Source: JBKJZO01 sp046715235
GTDB lineage: Bacteria > Actinomycetota > Actinomycetes > BP-191
NCBI GenBank assembly: GCA_046715235.1
Contig: JBKJZO010000070.1
Coordinates: forward strand, 1 to 21,956
Direction: 5' to 3'
Length of the DNA: 21,956 nt
Under the pieces are notes generated by a model. That model did not search any database and was not told the origin of the DNA. It saw only the letters and a list, made by a program, of their open reading frames with translations. The position numbers were made by a program, and so were the translations under genes. Every line of letters begins with the position of its first letter. Within the stretch, counting starts at the first letter, position 1. Shown one piece after another: positions 1 through 6,566 of this stretch.

Positions 1-1
1 G

Positions 2-391
2 AGCCCGGCGCTACGAGCGGACTGCGCGGCCAACGCCGGAGAGGTCGCGAAGCGGTTCACCTGGCAAGGCGCGGTGGCGCCTTTGCGGCGGGTGATCGCC
101 AAGCCGTGGCAGTGGGACGACGCGCGCGGGCTGCGGCCGCGAGGCCGTCGGCTCACTGAGGAAACCCGCGCGCTGATGGACGACAAGAACCGAGCCTTCG
201 TCACCGGATCGAGCCGCAAGCTCTTCCCGGACATCCACTTCGCCGACCTGGAGGCGTACGTCAACCACCTGGAGAACGTCGTCCAGATGCAGGAGCGCCG
301 CCTGTCCCTGCTGCGCAAGACCCCGATCTATCCCGCCTTCGTGGCGGCCAAGAAGGTCCGCAACTGGAAGCGCGACCGCAATCGGGACTGA
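2..391 (+). CDS. Glycosyltransferase (GT4-type), C-terminal end only
   Basis: The reading frame is open from the left edge to the TGA at 389-391, giving about 129 residues of a protein that starts outside the window. The visible start, roughly ALRADCAANAGEVAKRFTW followed by a short loop and PLRRVIAKPW, matches the usual end of GT-B glycosyltransferases of family GT4, where the last helix crosses back to the N-terminal domain. After it comes a charged tail of about 90 residues with a helical, coiled-coil-like stretch (YVNHLENVVQMQERRLSLL). That suggests a self-association or membrane-edge segment. The donor and acceptor are unknown because the catalytic part is missing. It lies 90 bases upstream of another glycosyltransferase on the same strand, so the two may share a sugar pathway. 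Confidence 0.6.
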   Translation, partial: SPALRADCAANAGEVAKRFTWQGAVAPLRRVIAKPWQWDDARGLRPRGRRLTEETRALMDDKNRAFVTGSSRKLFPDIHFADLEAYVNHLENVVQMQERRLSLLRKTPIYPAFVAAKKVRNWKRDRNRD

Positions 392-411
392 CGCTCCGGC
401 TGCGGACGGAG

Positions 412-425
412 ACCGCCCGGGCGGT
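412..425. repeat. 14-bp perfect palindrome between two glycosyltransferase genes
   Basis: ACCGCCCGGGCGGT is a perfect palindrome that begins 20 bases after the stop of the upstream gene and lies 56 bases before the next ATG. It could form a 5-bp hairpin, but no T-run follows, so a classical terminator is unlikely. An operator is possible. A GC-rich chance palindrome cannot be excluded. Confidence 0.35.
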
Positions 426-437
426 ATCCTGGCCAGC

Positions 438-447
438 GCTAATAGCC
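438..447. promoter_or_regulatory. GCTAATAGCC element upstream of GT2 gene
   Basis: This near-palindromic 10-mer lies 34 bases before the GT2 start codon. Its reverse complement recurs inside the GGGCTATTAGCCC sequence at 7792-7804, 29 bases before the SpoIID/LytB gene. The shared sequence and similar distance suggest a common regulatory or promoter element. The assignment rests on two sites only. Confidence 0.25.
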
Positions 448-481
448 ACAGCGGGCCGCTGAAACCGGGAGTAGCACTGAT

Positions 482-1477
482 ATGACGACGTCTGCCGAAC
501 GCAGCGTGTCGCTCGAAGGCCTGTCAGCGGCCGAGACCGGCGAGGCCGAGTCGGTGCAGCGCGCCAACCGCAACAGCGGGCCCGTGCCCGACGTCACGAT
601 CGTGCTGCCCTGCTACAACGAGGAGGGGCACGTCCTCGCCGAGCTGGAGCGGATCACCGCGGCGATGGACGCCAGCGGCTACACCTACGACCTCGACGTG
701 TACGACGACTGCTCGTCCGACGGCACGCGCGACATCCTTTCCGCTGCCGCCAAGTCGGGCCGCTTCCCGCGGATGCGCTACCTGCCGCGGCACCGCAACG
801 GCGGCTCGGGCACTATCCGGCGCATCGGCAGCCAGAACGCTCGCGGCGCGATCGTGGCCTGGACCGACGCCGACATGACCTACCCGAATGAGCGCATCCC
901 TGAGTTCGTGCAGATGCTCGACGAAGACACGATGTACGACCAGATCGTCGGCGCGCGCACGACCGAGGAGGGCACCTACAAGCTCCTGCGCGTGCCTGCG
1001 AAGTGGATGATCCGCAAGATCGCGTCGCGGCTTACCGAGTCGCACATCCCCGACCTCAACAGCGGCCTGCGCGTCTTCCGCCGCGACGTTGCCAAGCCCT
1101 ACCTGCGCTTGCTGCCGGCGGGTTTCTCGTGCGTCACGACGCTGACTGTGTCGTTCCTGTCGAACGGCCACGACGTCCGCTACGAGCCGATCGAGTACGC
1201 GAAGCGGGCCGGCAAGTCGAAGTTCCACTTCACCAAGGACGCTTACCGCTACATCATGCAGGTGCTGCGGATGGTCATGTACTTCAACCCGCTCAAGGTG
1301 CTCATGCCCATCGCGATGTGGATCATGGCGCTGGGTGTCGGGAAGCTCATCTACGACGTGATCGTGCACTCGGGCCGGGTGACCGGCTCGACAGTTCTGG
1401 CGCTGCTCACCGGCTTCCAGATAGCGGCTCTCGCGCTGCTCGCCGACCTCGTCGTGAGATCCCGCGCCAGCACCTAG
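482..1477 (+). CDS. GT2 glycosyltransferase, polyprenol-phosphate sugar synthase type
   Basis: This 331-residue GT-A enzyme probably moves a sugar from a nucleotide donor to a polyprenyl phosphate at the inner face of the membrane. The family core begins at about residue 37 with VTIVLPCYNEE. The nucleotide-binding YDDCSSDGT follows at 74-82 and the metal-binding DxD (D129-A-D131) at 128-132. Two hydrophobic segments near residues 275-298 and 302-325 form a C-terminal membrane anchor, as in DPM1/GtrB-type enzymes. The ATG at 482 is preceded by GGGAG about 10 bases upstream. The first 35 residues are polar and look disordered. It follows a GT4 gene on the same strand and is probably co-expressed with it. 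The sugar cannot be read from sequence; mannose or glucose are the usual ones in this family. Confidence 0.85.
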   Translation: MTTSAERSVSLEGLSAAETGEAESVQRANRNSGPVPDVTIVLPCYNEEGHVLAELERITAAMDASGYTYDLDVYDDCSSDGTRDILSAAAKSGRFPRMRYLPRHRNGGSGTIRRIGSQNARGAIVAWTDADMTYPNERIPEFVQMLDEDTMYDQIVGARTTEEGTYKLLRVPAKWMIRKIASRLTESHIPDLNSGLRVFRRDVAKPYLRLLPAGFSCVTTLTVSFLSNGHDVRYEPIEYAKRAGKSKFHFTKDAYRYIMQVLRMVMYFNPLKVLMPIAMWIMALGVGKLIYDVIVHSGRVTGSTVLALLTGFQIAALALLADLVVRSRAST

Positions 1478-1510
1478 CCAGTCGCGGTCCTGGGTACGAC
1501 GGCGGTGCGG

Positions 1511-1522
1511 TGACATCTGTCA
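1511..1522. promoter_or_regulatory. Perfect 12-bp palindrome, operator-like
   Basis: TGACATCTGTCA is a perfect palindrome directly upstream of the broken ABC-transporter ATPase. The half-site TGACAG recurs near 1570. Sites of this size are typical of dimeric repressors such as TetR or GntR family proteins. No regulator gene is present nearby, so this may be a leftover control site of the lost transporter. Confidence 0.35.
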
Positions 1523-1532
1523 TGCCTTTGGC

Positions 1533-1787
1533 GTGTGGAGGCCAGCGGAACAGGTGAGTCCTCGCAGGTATGACAGCAGGGGCAAGAAGGGGTTCGACGC
1601 CGTCCGAGGGGTGAGCTTCTCGGTACGCCGCGGCGAGTTGTTCGCGCTTCTGGGCACCAACGGGGCGGGCAAGACCTCGACACTCGAGGTGATCGAGGTG
1701 CGTGAGTGGCATTGGGCGTCAATCCTGCAAACTGCCGCACGCATCAGCCGAATGCCAGTGAGAAGGCCGCCGCGGCCGCGCTGGTAG
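1533..1787 (+). pseudogene. ABC transporter ATP-binding protein, N-terminal remnant
   Basis: From about 1560 to 1703 the frame reads like the start of an exporter-type ABC ATPase. FDAVRGVSFSVRRGE is followed by LLGTNGAGKTSTLEVIE, which contains a complete Walker A motif (GTNGAGKT). A whole protein of this type has about 230-310 residues; here the likeness ends about 45 residues in, right after EVIE. The next residues (VREWHWASILQTA and on) have no family character, and the frame stops at 1787. No Q-loop, ABC signature or Walker B follows in any frame before the IspH gene. It is best read as the stump of a deleted transporter gene. A partner permease is not present. Confidence 0.65.
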
Positions 1788-1950
1788 CGGCCAGCGCCGC
1801 GCGGTCACCGAGAAGACCGCCGCCAGATCTGCCGGATCCACTGTCGGAGTAGCGCCCGGTACGACGACTACCCGCGCCCCGGCGTACGACGCATCGCGAT
1901 GCACACCGCGGCCAGCGCCGACGCGGACTTCCGCCGAGTCCGTGACTGCC
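1704..1950. other. Gap after the ABC stump, no gene seen
   Basis: About 250 bases lie between the end of the recognisable ABC sequence and the stop of the IspH gene. Several frames are open on both strands, but none gives a protein pattern I recognise. Two GTACGAC words fall at 1859 and 1884. The stretch looks like decayed coding DNA or deletion-junction sequence. Confidence 0.4.
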
Positions 1951-2907
1951 CTACGCCGGGTCGCGCAACGGCGCGGGCAGGGCAAACTGCTGCGTTTCGC
2001 GCGCGACCTGAACCTCGGTCACGTCGCCGTAGCCCTGGGCAACGAGCCAGTTCAGTACGTCGGACACCCGGTCGGCCGGTGTGGAGGCGCCCGCGGTCAA
2101 GCCCACCGTGGTCGCGCCGGTCAACCACCGGGTGTCGACATCGTCCGGTCCGTCGACGAGAAAGGCTGCTCCTGCCCCATGTTCCCGCGCGACTCGCGCG
2201 AGCATGGCGGAGTTGTGCGAATGGGCAGAGCCGACAACGAGGACCACATCCGACTGCCTGGCAATTGCGCGTACGCCGTTCTGCCGGTTCTCTGCTGCGT
2301 AGCAGATGTCGTCACTGGGGGGATCAACCAGGTGCGGCAGCTGCTCTCGAAGCTGTCGTACGGCCGACTCCGTCTCGTCGAAGGACAGCGTCGTCTGGGA
2401 GAGCCAGGCCACGCGGGACTTGTCGCCTACCTCGACGGGTGTCACCGGTTCGGACGGGTCGACTATCTGGATGTTCCCTGCGGCCACGCCCAGTGTGCCT
2501 ACTGTCTCGTCGTGGCCGGGCTGGCCGACGAGGAGGATGTCGTACCCGGCTTCCTGAAGCCGTGTTGCTTCCCGGTGCACCTTTGTGACCAGGGGGCACG
2601 TCGCATCGATCACCGTGAGGTTGCGGCGGGAGGCCTCCTGGTACTCGGAGGGCGCCACGCCGTGCGCCGAAAATACTACGACCGCGCCCTGCGGCACCTC
2701 CGTCGTCTCCTCGACGAAGACGGCACCCAGCTCCCGGAGCCTCTCCACGACATGGACGTTATGCACGATGTGCCGCCGTACATACACCGGGCATCCGTAA
2801 ACCTCGAGCGCCCGCTCTACGATCGTGACGGCGCGCTCTACGCCGGCGCAGAACCCGCGCGGTGCAGCGAGTAGGACGCGTGCGCCGTCTGGTGTGGACT
2901 CAGACAT
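1951..2907 (-). CDS. ispH: 4-hydroxy-3-methylbut-2-enyl diphosphate reductase (IspH/LytB family)
   Basis: IspH is a cytoplasmic 4Fe-4S enzyme that makes IPP and DMAPP in the last step of the MEP pathway, feeding the polyprenyl carriers used by envelope glycosyltransferases. The three cluster cysteines are present at C20 (PRGFCAGV), C104 (DATCPLVTKVH) and C202 (DDICYA). Substrate-site residues H49, H82, H132, E134 and T172 are also present. The usual serine/asparagine motif (GSKNSSNS in E. coli) is altered to GSAHSHNS at 226-233, keeping S230 and N232. The start chosen is the ATG at 2907: AAGGGA lies 6 bases upstream, whereas the in-frame start at 2973 would add 22 residues without family character. 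Length is 318, normal for the family. It may be the main enzyme or a diverged second copy. Confidence 0.9.
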   Translation of the reverse strand: MSESTPDGARVLLAAPRGFCAGVERAVTIVERALEVYGCPVYVRRHIVHNVHVVERLRELGAVFVEETTEVPQGAVVVFSAHGVAPSEYQEASRRNLTVIDATCPLVTKVHREATRLQEAGYDILLVGQPGHDETVGTLGVAAGNIQIVDPSEPVTPVEVGDKSRVAWLSQTTLSFDETESAVRQLREQLPHLVDPPSDDICYAAENRQNGVRAIARQSDVVLVVGSAHSHNSAMLARVAREHGAGAAFLVDGPDDVDTRWLTGATTVGLTAGASTPADRVSDVLNWLVAQGYGDVTEVQVARETQQFALPAPLRDPA

Positions 2908-2936
2908 GGAGATCCCTTGTTGATCCGCTGACCAAC

Positions 2937-2973
2937 TCGAATCGATCGAACCGAGTCGAACCGGATCGAGCAA
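2937..2973. promoter_or_regulatory. Phased TCGA-type repeats upstream of ispH
   Basis: Four related units begin at 2937 (TCGAATCG), 2946 (TCGAACCG), 2956 (TCGAACCG) and 2966 (TCGAGCAA). Their spacing of 9-10 bases is close to one DNA turn. They lie 30-66 bases before the ispH ATG, where a promoter or regulator array would be expected. No regulator can be named. Confidence 0.35.
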
Positions 2974-2974
2974 C

Positions 2975-3002
2975 GTTGACCCGCACGGGTCTTCTCGTCA
3001 AC
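2975..3002. promoter_or_regulatory. Nested inverted repeats in the ispH leader
   Basis: GACCCG-CA-CGGGTC at 2978-2991 is a perfect palindrome. It is enclosed by a second inverted pair, GTTGAC at 2975-2980 and GTCAAC at 2997-3002. On the minus strand this lies between the methyltransferase and ispH, about 70 bases before the ispH start. It may be an operator or a weak terminator of the upstream operon. No T-run follows on the minus strand, which favours an operator. Confidence 0.35.
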
Positions 3003-3102
3003 CTTTCAGTGTCGCCAGACAAGCTGACGGTTCCACCAAGTGCGTCCGCGCCCTTCTGATTGCCGACTCGAGGCACCCGTCACCCACTCGACACCCGCGC
3101 GG

Positions 3103-3855
3103 CTAGAGCGGACGGCGGGCCAGAGCCACCAGGCCGGTGCCCTTGGTGCGGAAGGGCCGCTGGAGCATGCGGAACGGCGCCGTGCCGAACTCTGTCGCGG
3201 CGGCAATCGCGCCTTTGGTCGGCTGGAAGAGCCGACCCGATCCGCTGGTCCGTTCGGCGATGTCGGTGGGCGCCTCGCCCAGGCGCTTGCTCGCCACGCG
3301 GTTGCGACCGAACTCCAGCACGTACCCGAGCGGGAAACCGTAAAGATGGATCACCGGCGCACTGAAGCCGGCTGCGGTGAGCACCGCGAGCATCTGCTCC
3401 GGGTTGTAGCGGCGGAAGTGCCCGACGAGTTTGTCCATCGGCCCGAACCGCTCCTGCCACGCCGGCACGCTCAGCATGATGTGACCGCCGGGCCGGACGT
3501 ATGACGACCAGTCCTTGAGTGCCGCGACGTCGTCCTCGATGTGCTCGAGCACCTCGAACGCGCAGACCAGATCGAACTGCTCGTCGCGGTCGACCAGCGA
3601 GCTGTCGCCGTGCAGGACACGCGCCCGCCCGGGCAGGGCCGCGGCACGTTCGGCGGCGACGGCGTACGACGACGCATCGGGTTCGACCCCGAGGTACGGC
3701 GCGCGGTGTGCGAGGCGCACCCCGAAGCTGCCCTGGCCGGCGCCGATCTCGAAGATCGAGCTGAGCGGCTCGACGTCGTCGAGCATGCGGGAGACCAGAT
3801 CCCACCGCAGCCACGCCATCGGTGTGAGCGGGGGCAGAGCTACCGTGTCGGCCAC
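3103..3855 (-). CDS. SAM-dependent methyltransferase (class I)
   Basis: This 250-residue protein has the class I methyltransferase fold. The SAM-binding glycine motif FEIGAGQGSFG is at residues 35-45, the ribose-binding acidic residue is E58 (LGVEPD), and the FDLVCAFEVLEHIEDD motif is near 94-109. A PGG-hairpin strand (VRPGGHIMLSVP) follows. This arrangement is that of the methyltransf_11/23 group, which often methylates sugars, lipids or quinones. The start is GTG at 3855 with AGAAAGG 8 bases upstream. It overlaps the end of the upstream glycosyltransferase by 16 bases, so the two are translationally coupled. A role in methylating the glycan made with that glycosyltransferase is likely but inferred. 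The C-terminal 70 residues are basic and lie outside the conserved core. Confidence 0.85.
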   Translation of the reverse strand: MADTVALPPLTPMAWLRWDLVSRMLDDVEPLSSIFEIGAGQGSFGVRLAHRAPYLGVEPDASSYAVAAERAAALPGRARVLHGDSSLVDRDEQFDLVCAFEVLEHIEDDVAALKDWSSYVRPGGHIMLSVPAWQERFGPMDKLVGHFRRYNPEQMLAVLTAAGFSAPVIHLYGFPLGYVLEFGRNRVASKRLGEAPTDIAERTSGSGRLFQPTKGAIAAATEFGTAPFRMLQRPFRTKGTGLVALARRPL

Positions 3856-4964
3856 GTCAGGAGCCTTTCTCGCAACGGTGCGACCACGGTCGCCGGGCGG
3901 AACTCGGCCACGGCTCGCTCATAGGTCGCGCGGCGCAGCTTCGTCGTGCGTTCGCGGTCGGCGGCCAACTCACGCAGCGCGGCCGCCAAACCGGCCGCGT
4001 CACCAGGCTGGACGAAAACAGCGACGCCGTCGAGCGTCTCACGCTGCGGGGGAGTATCGCTCGTCACGATGACGCATCCGGCGGCCGCGCCCTGGAAGAC
4101 CTTGTTCGGCACGACCCGCCGCGCCTTCGTGCCGGTGCCGAAGATGCCGAGGCATACGTCGTGGGCCGCGACGATCGCCGGCAGCTCCGACGAGTCCGCC
4201 CAGTCGACCCAGCTGACCCGCTCGTTGCCGCGCGCGGCGCGCCGGGTGGCCTCGTGATCCTGGCCCGTGCCGTACATGGTCACGTCGATCTCGGCGTCGG
4301 CTAGCGCTCCGAGGGCCGCGCCGATCGTGGGCGCGCCCTGCAGCGGTGTGTAGAGCCCGAAGAAGACGACCCGCAGCGGCCCGGTCCGCTCGTCGGCGAC
4401 CGGCTCGGTGAACCAGTATTCCGGCGCCCCTACCCGCACGACGACGGTGCGCTCGCGCAGGTCGGCCGGCACGACCTCGAGGTGCTCGACGGTGTCGACG
4501 AACGGTACGTCGGCCGCCGACAGCGCGGCGCGGTCAAGGGCGAGCAGCGCGCGGACCTTCAGGCCGGGCCGCTCACCGCGGTCGAGGGCCGTGTCGCCCG
4601 CCGAGATCATGTGGTCGAGCGCGATCGGCACCCCCCTGAAAAGACGGCGCGCGAGTAGCACGTCGAAGTGCCCCATGTAGCCAACGACGACCGCGTCGGG
4701 CCGGGGGACCCGCCGCGCCCGCCGCCACAGCGAGACCCACGCGCTGAGCAGGCGGATCAGCAGCAGCGGCAGCAGGTACGGCCGCTTGAGAATCCGGACC
4801 CGGGCCGCGGTGTCGAGGCCGAGCGGCACGTTGCATTCGGACACGTCGTCACCGGCCGCCCGCATGCCTTCTTGCAGCGCCTGTACGCGCGGATGCGTGC
4901 GCACGTCGTACGTCCCGAAGAACAGCACGCGCAGCGGTCGAGCGCGCTCCGATGACTCCGACAT
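3840..4964 (-). CDS. GT-B glycosyltransferase (GT4-like)
   Basis: This 374-residue protein has two Rossmann-like halves. The N-terminal half begins RVLFFGTYDVRTHPRV at about residues 12-27. The C-terminal half begins LRVVFFGLYTPLQGAP and contains the nucleotide-sugar region VVPNKVFQGAAAGC near residue 285, then VIVTSDTP and VFVQPGD. These are GT4/GT1-type landmarks, but the usual EX7E pair is not clear, so the donor is open. The ATG at 4964 is preferred because the family core starts directly after it. An in-frame ATG at 4994 is possible, and neither has a strong ribosome site. The frame stays open to 5237, but that region lacks protein character and overlaps the divergent YnfA gene. The gene is first in a coupled pair with the methyltransferase and is divergent from ynfA with a 99-base gap. 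Confidence 0.8.
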   Translation of the reverse strand: MSESSERARPLRVLFFGTYDVRTHPRVQALQEGMRAAGDDVSECNVPLGLDTAARVRILKRPYLLPLLLIRLLSAWVSLWRRARRVPRPDAVVVGYMGHFDVLLARRLFRGVPIALDHMISAGDTALDRGERPGLKVRALLALDRAALSAADVPFVDTVEHLEVVPADLRERTVVVRVGAPEYWFTEPVADERTGPLRVVFFGLYTPLQGAPTIGAALGALADAEIDVTMYGTGQDHEATRRAARGNERVSWVDWADSSELPAIVAAHDVCLGIFGTGTKARRVVPNKVFQGAAAGCVIVTSDTPPQRETLDGVAVFVQPGDAAGLAAALRELAADRERTTKLRRATYERAVAEFRPATVVAPLRERLLTWPTR

Positions 4965-5063
4965 GCGCCCGAGGATAGATGGACTCGACGTCATGGCCGA
5001 GGTCGCGCCTCGCCCATGACTCGGAATCCGCGCAGATGCGGGGAGGCCTCTACGATCGCGCGC

Positions 5064-5393
5064 ATGACTGTCGCCCGGTCCATCGCCCTGTTCATCGTTG
5101 CTGCCGTCGCCGAGATCGGCGGTGCCTGGCTGGTCTGGCAAGGAGTGCGGGAGCACCGCGGGCTCGCCTGGATCGGCGCCGGCATCATCTCGCTGGGCCT
5201 CTACGGCTTCGTCGCCACCTTCCAGGCCGACCCGCACTTCGGGCGCATCCTCGCCGCGTACGGCGGCATCTTCGTCGCTGGCTCACTCGCCTGGGGCATG
5301 GTCATGGATGGCTTCCGACCCGACCGCTACGACGTCGCCGGCGCCCTGATCACCCTGTGCGGCGTCGGGGTCATCATGTACGCGCCGCGCTGA
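5064..5393 (+). CDS. YnfA/UPF0060 family small membrane protein
   Basis: This protein has 109 residues, the normal length for UPF0060. It has four hydrophobic segments at roughly residues 3-24, 30-48, 57-76 and 84-105. The C-terminal half carries the family pattern well: AAYGGIFVAGSLAWG, then DGFRPDRYDVAGALI and an ending in APR. The family is related in shape to small multidrug-resistance transporters, and E. coli YnfA has been linked to drug efflux. The substrate here is unknown. The ATG at 5064 matches the start of the family. The upstream GGGGAGG lies about 17 bases away, further than ideal. The frame is open back to 5016, but the extra 16 residues are basic and unlike the family. The gene stands alone between a divergent glycosyltransferase and an accessory island. 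Confidence 0.85.
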   Translation: MTVARSIALFIVAAVAEIGGAWLVWQGVREHRGLAWIGAGIISLGLYGFVATFQADPHFGRILAAYGGIFVAGSLAWGMVMDGFRPDRYDVAGALITLCGVGVIMYAPR

Positions 5394-5401
5394 CGGGGAG
5401 C

Positions 5402-5419
5402 GGCACCCCGGGAGGTGCC
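5402..5419 (+). terminator. Hairpin after the YnfA gene
   Basis: GGCACC and GGTGCC form a 6-bp stem around the loop CCGGGA, starting 8 bases after the YnfA stop. There is no T-run, so it could be one of the U-less terminators common in actinobacteria. Only position and pairing support it. Confidence 0.4.
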
Positions 5420-5700
5420 CTCAGGGGATCGCCGGCGCTGGCGTGGAGACCGGATCCGACGGAGGCCTCGCCAACGCGGCGGCAGAGCCGATCGCTGCGC
5501 CGCAGCTCGGACCGGAACGTTGAGCGGGACTCGCATTCGCTATCGCGGGGTCGGAGTTCCACCCAGCACACAGCTTTAGGTAAGCCGGGGGGCGCGAGTC
5601 AACGCTGACCGCGAGTTGGTCAATCGGCGTCGGCTGTGGGCGATCCGCTGTGCGGCGAGTGGCGAAGTGGTCACGCGTGCCGCCCGCTGATGCTTGTCGT
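5420..5700. other. Gap with no recognisable gene
   Basis: About 280 bases lie between the YnfA terminator-like hairpin and the broken small membrane protein gene. Open frames exist, but none has a ribosome site plus a recognisable protein pattern. It forms the left part of an accessory stretch that continues to about 6733. Confidence 0.4.
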
Positions 5701-6004
5701 CTAGTAGGTCAGAACCAGGACAACGGTGCCAGCTAGGACCAACGCGAGAAAGATGAAATACGGTCGCCAGCCGGCGCGAGCGGTTTTTGCGCCGGCGAAG
5801 CCGACGAGTGCCATCACGACAGCGACGCCGAGCGCCAGTAGAAGTTGAACGTTTTGGTCGAGCCGAGAACAGTCGTGCCAGCAGGTTCCGATAAGCAGTG
5901 CTGCACCGGCGAGCAACCCAATACAGATGAAGAGGACGAAGGGTGACGGCAGCAACTATGTCGCGAGCCACGGACCTGGGGGAGGGAGACTTGTCGTTCG
6001 TCAT
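5701..6004 (-). pseudogene. Small membrane protein, copy 1, frameshifted
   Basis: This is a broken second copy of the gene at 6233-6553. The start MTNDKSPSPRSVARDIVAAVT is intact from the ATG at 6004. The reading then shifts: where copy 2 has GAAGGTGACGG, copy 1 has GAAGGGTGACGG, one extra G within 5941-5943. The rest of the protein continues in the neighbouring frame (FVLFICIGLLAGAALLIG, then the CWHDC motif, then two more membrane segments) and ends at 5701. Apart from the shift, both halves are well preserved, so the loss looks recent. It could instead be a sequencing error or a phase-variable tract, though GGG is short for that. The unshifted frame runs on to 5576 as nonsense. Confidence 0.75.
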
Positions 6005-6030
6005 ACGTCGGATGGTGTCATTGGATCAGC
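5703..6030. repeat. Direct repeat, left copy (partner 6254-6579)
   Basis: The sequence from about 5703 to 6030 is repeated with scattered base changes at about 6254-6579, in the same orientation, offset by about 550 bases. The likeness includes about 25 bases upstream of the start codon (GGATGGTGTCATTG in both), so control sequence was copied along with the gene. It fades past the start of the upstream remnants. Ends are approximate, judged by eye. Confidence 0.8.
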
Positions 6031-6196
6031 TGGTGGCGAACACATGCAGCCCATCCAGGCCGACGAGCAGCTCACAGCGGGAGCAGAAGGGCGAGTCTGA
6101 TGGCAGCGCGCGACACCGCACGCCGTAGGCTCGGGCACCCGGCGAGGCCTTCCGGTCGGTGAGCTTGGTCGCTACCGATCGTGAAGGCCGTGACGC
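6025..6196 (-). other. Gap with possible zinc-ribbon-like coding remnant
   Basis: Between the two membrane-protein copies, one minus-strand frame ends in a stop at 6025 and carries VRCRALPSDSPFCSRCELL, with a CxxC pair. It has no start codon before an upstream stop near 6196. Another frame gives a 49-residue ORF (6221-6072) starting MVRETGLTGVTAFTIG, which I cannot assign. Both may be pieces of decayed genes. The evidence is weak. Confidence 0.25.
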
Positions 6197-6232
6197 CTGT
6201 CAGCCCCGTTTCACGCACCATCGGCGCGCCGC

Positions 6233-6553
6233 TCACCCCCATCGGAAGTGGTTAGAGGCCAGAACGAGGACAACGGTGGCAGTCAGGGTCACGGCGAGAA
6301 AGATGAAATACGGTTGCCAACCGGCGCGAGCCGTTTTTGCGCCGACGAGGCCCACGAGTCCCATCGCGACTGCGAAGCCAAGCGCTAGTAGAAGTTGAAA
6401 TTTCTGGTCGCGCTGAGAGCAGTCGTGCCAGCAGGTGCCGATGAGCAGCGCCGCGCCGGCGAGCAACCCAACACAGATGAAGACGACGAAGGTGACGGCG
6501 GCAACTATGTCGCGAGCGACGGACCTGGGGGAGGGAGACTTGTGGTTCGTCAT
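6233..6553 (-). CDS. Small membrane protein of unknown function, intact copy 2
   Basis: I do not recognise this family. The 106-residue protein has a polar, basic start (MTNHKSPSPRSVARD) and three hydrophobic segments at about 17-39, 52-71 and 81-99. A CWHDC motif sits at residues 41-45 just after the first segment. The two cysteines and the histidine between them could bind metal or form a disulfide outside the membrane. The ATG at 6553 has no clear ribosome site, and none is visible before copy 1 either. It lies 13 bases after the stop of an RTX remnant on the same strand and may once have been in an operon with it. Base composition is less GC-rich than the flanking genes, suggesting transfer. 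Conservation of the intact frame between copies supports real coding. Confidence 0.65.
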   Translation of the reverse strand: MTNHKSPSPRSVARDIVAAVTFVVFICVGLLAGAALLIGTCWHDCSQRDQKFQLLLALGFAVAMGLVGLVGAKTARAGWQPYFIFLAVTLTATVVLVLASNHFRWG

Positions 6554-6566
6554 ACTGCGGATGGTG

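Noticed and set aside
524..1516. Long minus-strand frame antisense to the GT2 gene
   Set aside because: It is rich in Arg, His and Ala with no protein motifs, and the plus strand has clear glycosyltransferase motifs. It is a GC-rich shadow frame.
1951..2874. Plus-strand 310-codon frame opposite ispH
   Set aside because: ispH on the minus strand carries all cluster cysteines. The plus frame has no motifs.
5016..5063. Longer start for the YnfA-like protein
   Set aside because: The added residues are basic and polar, unlike the family, whose length fits the ATG at 5064.
5941..5943. Phase-variable homopolymer in the broken membrane protein
   Set aside because: A run of three G is too short for typical slipped-strand switching. 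A simple mutation or sequencing error is more likely.
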